NCBI GenBank assembly: GCA_964634325.1
Contig: CAZWJF010000005.1
Location: forward strand, 124,001 to 188,000
Source: JAJXWB01 sp964634325
GTDB taxonomy: Bacteria > Pseudomonadota > Alphaproteobacteria > Rhizobiales > Beijerinckiaceae
Reading direction: 5' to 3'
Length of the DNA stretch: 64,000 nucleotides
The notes under the pieces were generated by a model. It had not been told where the DNA came from. It searched no databases and worked only from the letters and a program-made list of their open reading frames with translations. The position numbers were made by a program, and so were the translations under genes. Positions 33,468 to 43,022 of the stretch are shown here, one piece after another (positions within the stretch are counted from its first letter, which is position 1; every line of letters starts with the position of its first letter).

Positions 33468-36049
33468 TGCGCCTGCTTGAGGCCGTCGTTGAGCGCCACG
33501 AAGCCGAGGTTCGCGCCGACCTTCGCCTCGCCCAGCGTACGCAATTGAAGCGTGAACAGGATCGTCTGGTTGCGGCCGGGCAGGCCGGTCGACGAATTGA
33601 CCTGATAGGTCGACGTGTAATTGACGGTGAACGTCGTGCAATCGTCTTGATAGCCGGCGCCGATGCCGAGGCCCGCCAGCGCGAACACCGGAGACCAGCC
33701 ATAGAGGCCGTTGATCGCCGCCGTGTTGTTGTACAGGTAGCGCGAGAGGTCGAATTGGACGTTGCCGTTCACGAAGTAGTTCTTCGTGATGTCGTAGCGC
33801 GCGCCGAACGACAGGCCCTGCCGACGTACGTCGAAGCCGATGATGGGCTGCGCCGAATAATTGGCGTACTGGGCGGTCGCGGTCAGCGGCCCGAGCGTCG
33901 CGCCGGCGACGAGATCGAGGCGGCGCAGATGCATGTTCGCCTGATCAAAACGCGCCTTGGCGACGAAGGACAGCATGCCGTTCGGCGCGAAGGCGATGCG
34001 GCCGACGTAGTCCGAACGGCGCGAGTCGAGCCCGGACGAAAGGCCGACGTTGGCCGCGTCAGGCGTGGCGTAGCTGTTGCGGCCGGCCAACTGGAACGAC
34101 TGGCCAGCCATCACGTTGATGAAGCCGCCATTGTTGAAGTTCAGCGTCGCCTGCCCGCCGTAGTTCAGCCGGACGCCGGTCTCGAACCGGTCGTAACCGG
34201 AGAACTTGCTCCACGAGAACAGGTTGGAATCGTCGAACACCAGACTCTGCGAGTCGATGTTCACGAGCGAATTCGAGCCGATCATGTTCGGGCGCGCCAC
34301 GATCTGCGCAATCGGTTCGAAAGTGATCGTGCCGATGTTGAGACGCGCGAACAGCGGATAGCGATATTCCAGTCCGACGCCCGGCGTGATCTGCGCCCGC
34401 GCGATATTGTCGGATCCGAGGAAATTGGACTGCGTGCCGTTGTAGAGCGGCGTGAGCGCGGCGTTGTAGATGCCGAACGCGCGGCTCGTATCGTAATTCA
34501 GATAGGTGCCGCTGGCGCGCGCGAACAGGAACGGCGTCCACACCTGCCCGATCGAGTCGATGTAATTGCGTTTCCACGAAAGTTGCGCGGTGCCGCGCGT
34601 ATAGTCGCCGCCGACGCCGCGCAGCAGGCACATCGACGAGTTGCGCAGCAGGGACGGCGCGTACGTCTGGCAGACATTGTAGAGGCCGTAGATGCTGTCG
34701 AACGTCCGCGGCTGGATCGACTCGTACAACGCCGCCTGCGCGGTAGTGTGCGAGAAATTCGCATCGAATTCGAGGTCGCCGCCAATTCCGAAGCTCTTGG
34801 ACGGCGAAAGCGGAAAGACGCGATTGTAGTCGAGGAGCGGCGCGGCGATCGCCATCTGCGGCTGATAATCGCGCGGCGAGAGACCCTGGAAGTAATAGCC
34901 GCGCAGATCGAACCAGCTTCGCTCGCCCTTCCCCGTCAGGTAGGCGGTGGACGAGCTCTCCCGGAAATAGAGGTTCTGGTAGAGCGGATTGCTGATGCCG
35001 TAGTCGTTGAAAAAATAGCGGTCCGTCAGCAACGCCGCGTCCCAGCCGACTTTCCACTTGTCGTTAAGTTCGAATTCGCCGTTCGTCGTGATCGCGCCGC
35101 GGAACTTGCGGTCGCCGGCGCCGAGCGGCGCCGAGGCGAAAGAAGACGGATTGGTCTGGCGAATTCCCTGAATGCGGAACGAATAGACGCCGGACTCCAG
35201 CCGGTGCTTCCATTCGATGTCCGCGAGGAAGCCTTGCTTGCTCAGCACGGTCGGCTTGAACACGAGGTCCATGTTCGGCGCGACGGCCCAGTAGATCGGC
35301 ACGCCGACGCCGGTCCCCAATTGCGTGTTGTAGGGGATGTAGGTGGGCGCAAGGACGCCCGAACGGCGCTTCACCGTCGGGTCCGGGGCTGTGAAGAAGG
35401 GCAGATAGGCGATTGGCGCGCCGAAGAACTCGAGCGTGGCGTCCGTGAAATAGAGCGTCTTTTCGTCCGCGTTGTGGATGATGCGCTTGGCGCGCACGCG
35501 CCACAGCGGCGGCACGCTGGCGTCTTCACACGGCTTGCAGGCCGTGTAGGTGCCGTAATCGAAGGTTGTCGTCTCCTCCGACTTCTCCGCGCGCGGCGAA
35601 CTCATATAGGTGTTCTGCGGAGTCTCGACCCGCAGGCTCTCGACGAAGCCCTGCTTGAGGTCGTCGGTCAGCTCCAGCGTCTCGCCGTAGACGGTTTGCC
35701 CGTCGGCCTCGGTCAGGCGCGCATGTCCGATGGCGCGCACGCGATTCGTCTTCCGGTCGTAGACGACCTCGTCGGCTTCGAGCACGCGGTTCTTGTAATA
35801 GATCTGGACCGCGCCGCGCGCGGTGACCGTGTTCTTGTTGTCGTCCTGAATCAGTTCCTTGGCTTCGACGACCATACGGGCCGGCTGCTCGGCGCCGGCG
35901 CCCTGCGCCGACGCGGCCAACGCCTGCGCGCTGTGTCCTGCCAAGATGGAGACGAACGCAAACGCTCCCGCGCGCGCTGCACGCAGGATCGCCGACGAGC
36001 CGGACGCGCCCGCCGTCAGACGTTCAACAGGGCCGGTCGACCGCCCCAT
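33464..36049 (-). CDS. lptD: LPS-assembly outer membrane protein LptD
   Basis: 861 residues. A signal-like N-terminus, an OstA/LptA-like N-terminal domain (AKELIQDDNKNTVTARGAVQIYYKNRVLEADEVVYDRKT), then a long beta-barrel that ends in an aromatic-rich C-terminal strand series. It inserts LPS into the outer leaflet with LptE. Cysteines occur in TACKPCEDAS, NVCQTY, SMCLL and DDCTTF, which could form the essential disulfides. The ATG at 36049 shares one base with the lptG stop (TGATG). Confidence 0.94.
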   Translation of the reverse strand: MGRSTGPVERLTAGASGSSAILRAARAGAFAFVSILAGHSAQALAASAQGAGAEQPARMVVEAKELIQDDNKNTVTARGAVQIYYKNRVLEADEVVYDRKTNRVRAIGHARLTEADGQTVYGETLELTDDLKQGFVESLRVETPQNTYMSSPRAEKSEETTTFDYGTYTACKPCEDASVPPLWRVRAKRIIHNADEKTLYFTDATLEFFGAPIAYLPFFTAPDPTVKRRSGVLAPTYIPYNTQLGTGVGVPIYWAVAPNMDLVFKPTVLSKQGFLADIEWKHRLESGVYSFRIQGIRQTNPSSFASAPLGAGDRKFRGAITTNGEFELNDKWKVGWDAALLTDRYFFNDYGISNPLYQNLYFRESSSTAYLTGKGERSWFDLRGYYFQGLSPRDYQPQMAIAAPLLDYNRVFPLSPSKSFGIGGDLEFDANFSHTTAQAALYESIQPRTFDSIYGLYNVCQTYAPSLLRNSSMCLLRGVGGDYTRGTAQLSWKRNYIDSIGQVWTPFLFARASGTYLNYDTSRAFGIYNAALTPLYNGTQSNFLGSDNIARAQITPGVGLEYRYPLFARLNIGTITFEPIAQIVARPNMIGSNSLVNIDSQSLVFDDSNLFSWSKFSGYDRFETGVRLNYGGQATLNFNNGGFINVMAGQSFQLAGRNSYATPDAANVGLSSGLDSRRSDYVGRIAFAPNGMLSFVAKARFDQANMHLRRLDLVAGATLGPLTATAQYANYSAQPIIGFDVRRQGLSFGARYDITKNYFVNGNVQFDLSRYLYNNTAAINGLYGWSPVFALAGLGIGAGYQDDCTTFTVNYTSTYQVNSSTGLPGRNQTILFTLQLRTLGEAKVGANLGFVALNDGLKQAQ

Positions 36050-37128
36050 CAACCGTCCTCCTGATGCAACAAGGCAAGCGCACCCAACAAACTCCCGACC
36101 AACGCCGGCGACCATGCCGCGATCGAGGGACTGAGAAGTCCCGTGCCGCCCATGTCTCCGACCATCTTCGTCGCCACGTAAAGCACGAAGCCGGCCGCTA
36201 CGCCACCCGCAACCATTTTCCCAACGCCACCAAACCTGAAAAATCTTAAGGAAAAGGCCGCAGCGATCAGCACCATGGCGATCAGCATCAGCGGCCGCGC
36301 CAGCAGGGTCTGGTAGCGCAGATCATAGGTTCGCCCCTCGAGCCCGGCCTCCTCGGCGCGGTCGCGGAACGCCGGCAATTGCCAGAACGGGATCGAATCC
36401 GGCGACATCAGGCTGCGCAGAACGTCCCCGGCCGACAGATCGGTGGCCAGGTAATAGGTCGAATAGACCTGCGCTTCCTCGCCCTGTCGCGCGACGGTGG
36501 CGTTCTCGAACTTCCAGGCGCCGGGCGTCAGGGTCGCCGCCGGCGCGTCGATCCGTTCGACGAAATGATCGTAGGAATCGTCGAGATAGGCTGTGACTTT
36601 CTCCAGTCGGGCGCCTCGCTCCGAAATCCGGTCGGCCTTGATCGTCGCCCGGCCGTCGACGCTGCGCTGGCGCAGCCAGACGCCGGCGTCGCGGTCCGTG
36701 GCGGACCGTCCGAAAACCTCGATCTCCATCTCGTCAGCGCGCTGTTTCATGGCGGCCGCCATCGGATTGTAGAGGAGAACCGAAGCCAGCCCGACGCCCA
36801 GCGCGATCACCAGCGGCGGAATCAGAAACCCCCACACCGAAACGCCGGCCGCCCGGGCGACCACCAGTTCGAGCTTGCGGGTCAGGTTGACGAAGGCGAC
36901 CATCGTTCCGAACAGCACGGCGAACGGCAGAATCTGCTCGGACGCGACTGGCATGCGCATGAACGACATCAGCGCGACGAACCCCGCGCCGGCATGGGAG
37001 TCGGATAACCGGCGAAGCAATTCGACGAAATCGATCAGGAACGAGAGCGCGCTGATCGACAGGAAGACGATCAGAATCTGCTGCAGAAACCGGCCGGACA
37101 GATAGCGCCCGAGCGTAAGCCCGATCAT
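36049..37128 (-). CDS. lptG: LPS export permease LptG
   Basis: 359 residues. Family start MIGLTLGRYLSGRFLQQ, FVELLRR, ELVVARAAGVSVWGFLIPP, four to six membrane helices with a large periplasmic part between (about 120-260), ending in further helices. Forms the LptB2FG ABC transporter that pulls LPS from the inner membrane. Closer to LptG than to LptF. It directly precedes lptD. Its usual partner lptF is not beside it; the 283-base gap to divergent pepA has no room for it. Confidence 0.92.
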   Translation of the reverse strand: MIGLTLGRYLSGRFLQQILIVFLSISALSFLIDFVELLRRLSDSHAGAGFVALMSFMRMPVASEQILPFAVLFGTMVAFVNLTRKLELVVARAAGVSVWGFLIPPLVIALGVGLASVLLYNPMAAAMKQRADEMEIEVFGRSATDRDAGVWLRQRSVDGRATIKADRISERGARLEKVTAYLDDSYDHFVERIDAPAATLTPGAWKFENATVARQGEEAQVYSTYYLATDLSAGDVLRSLMSPDSIPFWQLPAFRDRAEEAGLEGRTYDLRYQTLLARPLMLIAMVLIAAAFSLRFFRFGGVGKMVAGGVAAGFVLYVATKMVGDMGGTGLLSPSIAAWSPALVGSLLGALALLHQEDG

Positions 37129-37411
37129 GTCCGCCCTCCGGCGGTCCGCGATCTGCGAACCCTATGCGTGGCGCTTTTCATGAACTCGGCCGACAGCCTT
37201 TCCTTGTTAAGATTTCGGTAACGCTCGAAGCCTGAAACCGCAAGCGTTTCAAACGGCCAGACCCATTTCTCGCCGCCCTGTTGTCTGGGGGACACGTCGC
37301 ATAATGATACGGCCTTTTCCGGGCGCCGCAGCGCATTGACCCTGCACGACCTGCGGCCGATAGTGCGCAGCTCGCCCGAACGCCCTCCCGACAGATCCTC
37401 AAGAGGACCAG

Positions 37412-38962
37412 ATGCCTGTTTCCATGACGGTCGAATTCGTTTCCTTCTCCGACGTCTCCGGCACCGGATCCGCCGCTCGGGGTGGGGAAGAGGGCGCCAA
37501 CGCCCTGATCGTCCTGGCCGGCGAGGGCCTTGCCATGGGTCCGCAGACCCAAAAACTCGTCGCGCCCGCAGCCGCCGCCATCGAACGCGCCGCGCGCGCC
37601 GCCAAGTTCAAGGGCAAGGCCGGCGCCGCTCTCGACATTCTCGCGCCGCAGGGCCTCGGCTGGGACCGCCTCGTCGTCGTCGGCTGCGCGGCAAAATCGG
37701 AGGAATCCACGTCCAAGCCCGCCGAACCGTTCGACTTCGTCGGATTGGGCGGCGGCGCCGTCGGACGCCTGTCCGGCGCGAGCCGCGCCACGGTGGTGTT
37801 CGAGCCGCCGGCCGCTCCCGACGACGCAGCCGCCGCCGCGGCGGATTTCGCGCTCGGAGCGACCCTGCGCGCCTACAAGTTCGATCTCTATCAGACGAAA
37901 AAGAAAGAGGATTCCGAGAAGAACGGGCTCGCCGACCTGACCATCGCCGTCGCCGATCCCGCCGCCGCCCGCGCCGCCCAGGCGCCGCGCGCCGGCCTCG
38001 CCGAAGGCGTGATCATCGCCCGCAACCTCGTCAACGAGCCGCCGAACGTTCTCTACCCGGAAGAATTCGCCAATCGCGCCAAGGAACTGGAGAAGCTCGG
38101 GGTTTCCGTCGAAATCCTCGACCGCAAGGCCATGACGGAGCTCGGCATGGGCGCGCTGCTCGGCGTCGGCCAGGGGTCGGTTCGCGAAAGCCGCGTCGTC
38201 GTCATGCGCTGGAACGGCGCTGCGACCCCGGATCAGCCCGTCGCCTTCGTCGGCAAGGGCGTCTGCTTCGATTCCGGCGGCATTTCCATCAAGCCCGCGG
38301 CCAGCATGGAGGATATGAAGGGCGACATGGCGGGCGCCGCCTGCGTAGTCGGCCTGATGCACGCGCTCGCCGCCCGCAAGGCGAAGGTCAACGCCATCGG
38401 CGCGATCGGCCTGGTCGAGAACATGCCCGACGGCGGCGCGCAACGCCCCGGCGACATCGTCCGCTCCATGTCCGGCCAGACGATCGAGATCATCAACACC
38501 GACGCTGAAGGGCGCCTCGTGCTCGCCGACGTGCTCTGGTACGTGCAGGACAAGTACAAGCCGAAATTCATGGTCGATCTGGCGACGCTGACCGGCGCGA
38601 TCATGATCGCGCTGGGTCAGGAATACGCCGGCCTGTTCTCCAACAACGACGAATTGTCCGAGCGCCTGAACAAGGCCGGGCAGGCGACGGGCGAGAAGGT
38701 CTGGCGCATGCCGCTCGCGCCCGCCTACGACAAGATGATCGACAGCAAATTCGCCGACATGAAGAACACCGGCGGCCGCTACGGCGGCTCGATCACCGCC
38801 GCGCAATTCCTCCAGCGCTACGTCGAGAAGACGCCGTGGGCGCATCTCGACATCGCCGGCACGGGGATGGGTTCGCCCTCGAGCGACGTCAACCAGAGCT
38901 GGGGTTCTGGCTGGGGCGTGCGGCTGCTGGACCGGCTGGTGAAGGATTTTTACGAGGGGTGA
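37412..38962 (+). CDS. pepA: Leucyl aminopeptidase (M17)
   Basis: 516 residues. Metal and catalytic motifs: VGKGVCFDSGGISIKP, MKGDMAGAACVVG, and the M17 signature NTDAEGRLVLADVLWYV. A cytosolic hexameric exopeptidase; relatives also bind DNA in E. coli. Start ATG 37412 with AAGAGG upstream; the Met in MTVEF (37424) is the alternative. Divergent from lptG, an arrangement common in alphaproteobacteria with lptF in between. Confidence 0.96.
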   Translation: MPVSMTVEFVSFSDVSGTGSAARGGEEGANALIVLAGEGLAMGPQTQKLVAPAAAAIERAARAAKFKGKAGAALDILAPQGLGWDRLVVVGCAAKSEESTSKPAEPFDFVGLGGGAVGRLSGASRATVVFEPPAAPDDAAAAAADFALGATLRAYKFDLYQTKKKEDSEKNGLADLTIAVADPAAARAAQAPRAGLAEGVIIARNLVNEPPNVLYPEEFANRAKELEKLGVSVEILDRKAMTELGMGALLGVGQGSVRESRVVVMRWNGAATPDQPVAFVGKGVCFDSGGISIKPAASMEDMKGDMAGAACVVGLMHALAARKAKVNAIGAIGLVENMPDGGAQRPGDIVRSMSGQTIEIINTDAEGRLVLADVLWYVQDKYKPKFMVDLATLTGAIMIALGQEYAGLFSNNDELSERLNKAGQATGEKVWRMPLAPAYDKMIDSKFADMKNTGGRYGGSITAAQFLQRYVEKTPWAHLDIAGTGMGSPSSDVNQSWGSGWGVRLLDRLVKDFYEG

Positions 38963-39004
38963 GGCGATGGGGGCTGGTGGCGCTTTGGCGCCGCCGCCCG
39001 CGAA

Positions 39005-39028
39005 GTCCGCTATGGGCGAGAAGCGGAC
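39005..39028. repeat. Hairpin element GTCCGCT-10-AGCGGAC
   Basis: GTCCGCT pairs with AGCGGAC in the 165-base gap after pepA. The text around it (GTCCGCTATGGGCGAGAAGCGGACAT) resembles a short repeat seen scattered in other alphaproteobacterial genomes, from memory. No second copy appears in this window. Confidence 0.35.
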
Positions 39029-39127
39029 ATAGAGTGAGGCTCTCGACCGAGGCTCTTGATCAGGAACAAGGCGACGCGCCGACGGCCGTAATTAATTGTG
39101 GCATTGCAACGGCTTGGGGAGATCGCC

Positions 39128-40552
39128 ATGCATACTGCCAGATACCCGACCCTCCTCACGATTGCAGCGTCGGCCTTTTTTGCAGCGCTTATCGCTAGCG
39201 CTCCGACCGGCCTTCGCGCGCAGACCGCCGTCACTGAGCAGCAGGCTTACGAGATCGGCATGGAGGCGTACGTCTACCTTTATCCGCTGGTGACCATGGA
39301 CGTCAGCCGGAAGGTGATGACCAACCTGCCGGCCGGCGTGAAGCCCGGACTCGGCCCGGCCAATGCGTTCCAGCACATGCGCGCTTATCCGCCGGCGGAC
39401 ATGCGCGAGGTCGTCCGTCCCAACTTCGACACGCTCTACTCGCCGGCATGGGTCGACCTGCGCAAGGAGCCGATGATCGTCTCCGTGCCGGACACCCAGG
39501 GCCGCTACTACCTGCTGCCGATGATCGACATGTGGACCGACGTCTTCGCCGTTCCCGGCAAGCGGACGAGCGGCACGGCGGAAGGCGCCTATGCGCTGGT
39601 CCCGCCCGGCTGGCGGGGCGCGCTGCCGAAGGGCGTGCAGCGGATCGATGCGCCGACGCCGATCGTCTGGATCATCGGGCGGACGCAGACCAACGGTCCC
39701 AAGGATTACAACGCCGTCCACAAGGTGCAGGACGGCTACAGGATCACGCCGCTCTCGCAATGGGGCAAGGCCGCAACGCCGATGAAGGCCGCTGTCGATC
39801 CGAGCGTCGACATGAAGACGGACCCGCTCAGCCAAGTGAACGGCATGCCGGCCGACGCCTACTTCAAGTATGCGGCGAGCCTCATGAAGACGAACCCGCC
39901 GCACATCACCGACTGGTCGACGCTGGCCCGGCTGAAACGGATTGGGCTCGAACCGGGCAAGTTCGACTTCGCCGCCCTGCCGCCCGACGTGCAGGCGGGC
40001 CTGAAGCGCGCCAAAGGGGACGCCCTGAAGCTGATGGCGAGCAAGAGTGCCTCGCTGGCGCGCAGCGCCAACGGCTGGCAGATGAACACCGACACGATGG
40101 GCGTCTACGGCAATTATTACCTCAAGCGGGCCATCATCGCGATGGTGGGGCTCGGCGCCAACCAGGTCGAGGACGCGGTCTATCCGCTTCTCGGCGCGGA
40201 CGCCGCCGGCAAGGAACTGACGGGCGAAAATAAGTACGTCCTCCACTTCGCCAAGGAGGAACTGCCGCCGGCGGAGGCCTTCTGGTCTGTGACCATGTAC
40301 GACGCGGAAGGTTTCCAGGTCGCCAACCCCATCAACCGCTTCGCAATCGGCGACCGCGACGCGCTCAAATACAATGCGGATGGGTCGCTCGATCTCTACA
40401 TCCAGAACGCGAGCCCCGGCGCGGACAAGGAGTCGAACTGGTTGCCCTCGCCGGCCAAGGGCCTGCTGGGCGTCACCATGCGGCTCTATGCGCCGAAGGC
40501 GCAGGCTCTCGACGGGCGGTGGGCGCCGCCGACGGTGAAACGGGTGGAGTAA
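39128..40552 (+). CDS. DUF1254/DUF1214 secreted protein
   Basis: 474 residues. Signal peptide MHTARYPTLLTIAASAFFAALIASAPTGLRAQ, then the DUF1254 segment (AYEIGMEAYVYLYPLVTMDVSRKVMTN, NFDTLYSPAWVDLRKEPMIVSVPD, YYLLPMIDMWTDVF) and the DUF1214 segment near the end (FWSVTMYDAEGFQVANPINRFAIGDRDALKYNADGSLDLYIQN). The family is widespread, periplasmic and poorly characterised. Start at ATG 39128; an upstream ATG at 39098 in a GC-neutral leader is unsupported. Flanked by short hairpin elements and a gene-poor stretch, so it may have been moved into place. Confidence 0.85.
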   Translation: MHTARYPTLLTIAASAFFAALIASAPTGLRAQTAVTEQQAYEIGMEAYVYLYPLVTMDVSRKVMTNLPAGVKPGLGPANAFQHMRAYPPADMREVVRPNFDTLYSPAWVDLRKEPMIVSVPDTQGRYYLLPMIDMWTDVFAVPGKRTSGTAEGAYALVPPGWRGALPKGVQRIDAPTPIVWIIGRTQTNGPKDYNAVHKVQDGYRITPLSQWGKAATPMKAAVDPSVDMKTDPLSQVNGMPADAYFKYAASLMKTNPPHITDWSTLARLKRIGLEPGKFDFAALPPDVQAGLKRAKGDALKLMASKSASLARSANGWQMNTDTMGVYGNYYLKRAIIAMVGLGANQVEDAVYPLLGADAAGKELTGENKYVLHFAKEELPPAEAFWSVTMYDAEGFQVANPINRFAIGDRDALKYNADGSLDLYIQNASPGADKESNWLPSPAKGLLGVTMRLYAPKAQALDGRWAPPTVKRVE

Positions 40553-40901
40553 CGAGCAAGAGCAGGTCGTCTCAACGAGGCGACCTGCCTGCGTCCATCA
40601 TCGAAGTCACAAATCTTGATCGGCTCGCTCGCAAAGAACGCTAAGCGGAGTGGAGCGTTATAGGCGGGTGTCGAGAAGGTCTTCTACCGGTCGCGTGCGG
40701 TCGCAAGCTCGCGGCCCGGAAACTGACAATCGGCCGACGCGCTCGGAAGCTGCCGTTGGCTACGAACGAGAAGGGCGGAATAGCCGTAACGGCGAGCGCC
40801 CATTGCGTGTACGATTGAGTGGATGCCCCCGCGCCGCTTGGTTTGATCTGAAATCAAGATGATCTGCTGATAGCGAGCTAGAGGTCGCGCAGGAGAGCTG
40901 A
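40553..40901. other. Gene-free stretch after the DUF1254 gene
   Basis: No convincing gene. It starts with a hairpin GCAGGTCG-11-CGACCTGC (40562-40588, no T-tract) and contains only a 70-codon frame (40650-40862) without family likeness. The last 100 bases form the upstream region of the gene at 40902, including a small imperfect palindrome around TTGATCTGAAATCAA. Confidence 0.5.
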
Positions 40902-41594
40902 ATGGATTCTGCGCGTAACGCTCTCATTGCAATGGCAGCAGCGATCGTCGCGGGCCTCATGATCGGCGACGGGCTTCACAGCGGGCTTCCGAGAGGGGAG
41001 GCGCTTGTCTCCTCAGCAAAAGCGCAGACCCCCTCCGAGACGTGCGCGAGTGCGCGAAGCGCCTGTCTGCGCGCGCATGCTCGCGAAGGGCAGTTCGGGT
41101 CTCGCTATGTCCCGCCCGGCGAGGGCGTCGAATGCGAAGCCGCTTATCAACAATGCCTCAAGCCGGATCGCTGCACATTGGCCGAGAAGGCATGCCTTCG
41201 AGGCGCGGCGCGCGCCACGAGCACCGGCGCGGCATATGTGCCCCCGGAAGACGCAGCGCGGTGCCATGCGGCATACGAAGCCTGCGTCTCCGACACTGGA
41301 TCGCAGAACGAGAAAGACTCGCGGCCTCCTGCGGCGACCGATGTGGACATAAGTGGGAGCTGGGGCAGCAATATCGGTGTCGATTACAACATTACCCAGA
41401 CTGGAAAATCGTTCCGGTGGGTCGTGACGCGCGGAATACCCGGCGAGACGGCAAACGGCAGAATCAACGGCGACCGGGTGAGCGCGACTTGGTCCGGACC
41501 AAACAGCCACGGGTCTGCGTCAGGCGTGGTCAAGGGACGCGGTCGCCCGACGAGAATCGAATGGAGCAACGGCGTCGTATTCCTTCGGCGATGA
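40902..41594 (+). CDS. Secreted protein with duplicated Cys/YVPP motif
   Basis: 230 residues, family not recognised. N-terminal hydrophobic region (ALIAMAAAIVAGLMIGDG) and an AQT-type cleavage site near 42 suggest export. Two repeat units of about 40 residues follow: C-x6-C..YVPPGEGVECEAAYQQC and C-x6-C..YVPPEDAARCHAAYEAC, four Cys each, so disulfides are likely. The C-terminal ~80 residues (GSWGSNIGVDYNITQTGKSFRWVV..SATWSGPNSHGSASG..IEWSNGVVFLRR) look like a beta-rich lipocalin-like domain. Its RBS (CAGGAGAG) is good. Likely an envelope or secreted protein of unknown job. Confidence 0.6.
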   Translation: MDSARNALIAMAAAIVAGLMIGDGLHSGLPRGEALVSSAKAQTPSETCASARSACLRAHAREGQFGSRYVPPGEGVECEAAYQQCLKPDRCTLAEKACLRGAARATSTGAAYVPPEDAARCHAAYEACVSDTGSQNEKDSRPPAATDVDISGSWGSNIGVDYNITQTGKSFRWVVTRGIPGETANGRINGDRVSATWSGPNSHGSASGVVKGRGRPTRIEWSNGVVFLRR

Positions 41595-41654
41595 TTTCCC
41601 CGAGGAATGCTTCGCTTTTCTGGCAACGTCGGGAGCCGGTCGTGAGCCGGGACA

Positions 41655-41678
41655 CCCCCCGGGCTGTGACCCGGGGGG
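41655..41678. other. GC hairpin CCCCCCGGG-6-CCCGGGGGG
   Basis: Nine-base perfect arms between the gene at 40902 and the convergent hydrolase gene. No T-tract; a possible stem that separates convergent transcripts, or a dispersed element. Confidence 0.4.
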
Positions 41679-41746
41679 CGGCCATGACGGCGAGGGGTAC
41701 GTCCGCAGCCGGTCGATAGCCGACGCATCCAATCGCTCGCGCGAAC

Positions 41747-42934
41747 TCACTCCCCCTTGTCCACCAACGCCTGCACCTGCTTGTAAAACGCCTCGCGCGC
41801 CTCGGGCTCCGGGCCCTTGTTCGCGCGCGTCCAGTTGGCGTTCGACGCGATCACCAGTTTGCGCTTCGGGTCGATGAAGATGCCTTGCCCGAAAATGCCG
41901 CGCGCCGCGACCGAGCCGTCGTCGTAGGTCCACCACTGAAAACCGTAGCCGCGGCCGGGAATGCCGATGTCCTTCTGCTTGGTCGTCGCTTCGGCGAACC
42001 AGTCCGGAGGGACGATCGCCTTGCCCTGCGCCACGCCGTTCGCCAGCACGAACAGGCCCATGCGGGCGTAATCGCGGGTCGCCGCCTGAATGCAGCAGCC
42101 CGCGATCTCGCGCCCGGTCTTGCCGAGCAGCCAGGTCGCCTTCGCCGCCATGCCGGCGGGCTTCCAGATCTTTTCTTCCAGATATTGCGCGAGCGGCTTG
42201 CCGGTCGCCGACGCGACGAGCACGCCGACGAGATTGGTCTCGCCGGTGTTGTAGCGCCAGACCTCGCCCGGCGGGTGAGCGCGCGGCAGCTTGCGCATGT
42301 AGCTGACGATCGCATCCTCGCCCGGATCGGGTTTTTCGAGGTTGAAGCGGGAGACGTCGGAATTCGGGTCTTCGTAGTCCTCGTTCCAGCGCACGCCCGA
42401 ACTCATCGTCAGAAGCTGCCGCACCGTCACGTCGTCGTAGGCCGAGCCCTTGAGGCCCTTCACGTATTGGCTGACCTTGTCATTGAGGCTCTTGATGGAC
42501 CCGTCCTGGATCGCCGCGCCGACCAGCGTCGAAGTGAAGGATTTCGCGACGGAGAAACTCGTCCAGCGCCCGTTGGCGTCGAAATCGAGACCGTAACGTT
42601 CGAGTCGAATCTTCCCATCTTGCAAGATCACCAGCGCCGACGCGTGCTGGCTGGCGAAATATTCGTCCAGGCCGGGGATCGTCAGCGGCTTGCCGGGCGG
42701 CAGGGGCGTGGGGGTCGCGGACGGTTCGACAACGTTGGATTTCGCGAGGAAGGTCAGGCGATCCAGCGCGCGGAACGCCGCCTCGCGCTGCGGCTGCGAC
42801 CAGGTCAGGACGTCGGCCTTGGTCGGCAAATACAGAAGGATGCCGCGCGTTTCCTTGTCTTGGGCGGCGAACCAGCCGCCGCCGGCAAGCAACGCCGCTC
42901 CGAAGACGCCGAGTGCTATGGTGCGTTTGCGCAT
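41747..42934 (-). CDS. Secreted or membrane-anchored serine hydrolase (beta-lactamase/class C-like)
   Basis: 395 residues. N-terminal MRKRTIALGVFGAALLAGGGWFAAQ is an uncleaved or cleaved signal. The beta-lactamase-fold core has Ser128-x-x-Lys131 in FSVAKSFTS, a Tyr motif RYNTGETN, and a late GIFGQGIFID. It is similar in layout to 6-aminohexanoate-dimer hydrolase and esterase EstB-type proteins; the substrate is not apparent. The start at 42934 has GGGAGG upstream. It converges on the protein at 40902 and is divergent from holC. Confidence 0.82.
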   Translation of the reverse strand: MRKRTIALGVFGAALLAGGGWFAAQDKETRGILLYLPTKADVLTWSQPQREAAFRALDRLTFLAKSNVVEPSATPTPLPPGKPLTIPGLDEYFASQHASALVILQDGKIRLERYGLDFDANGRWTSFSVAKSFTSTLVGAAIQDGSIKSLNDKVSQYVKGLKGSAYDDVTVRQLLTMSSGVRWNEDYEDPNSDVSRFNLEKPDPGEDAIVSYMRKLPRAHPPGEVWRYNTGETNLVGVLVASATGKPLAQYLEEKIWKPAGMAAKATWLLGKTGREIAGCCIQAATRDYARMGLFVLANGVAQGKAIVPPDWFAEATTKQKDIGIPGRGYGFQWWTYDDGSVAARGIFGQGIFIDPKRKLVIASNANWTRANKGPEPEAREAFYKQVQALVDKGE

Positions 42935-43022
42935 GACGACGTGCGTCCTCCCTTGCGGCCCTTGATGGCCGAGTCCCAAGGCAGGCTAGCAATCGCGCCG
43001 GCGCGGCGCCATGGAATGGATC

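Noticed and set aside
33545..36064. 839-codon plus-strand frame opposite lptD
   Set aside because: Antisense shadow of lptD; Arg/Asp-rich and without family resemblance.
40562..40588. Intrinsic terminator after the DUF1254 gene
   Set aside because: A good 8-base stem but no T-tract follows, so only a hairpin is claimed.
40650..40862. 70-codon frame before the gene at 40902
   Set aside because: Arg/Ser-rich with no start signal or family likeness; judged non-coding.
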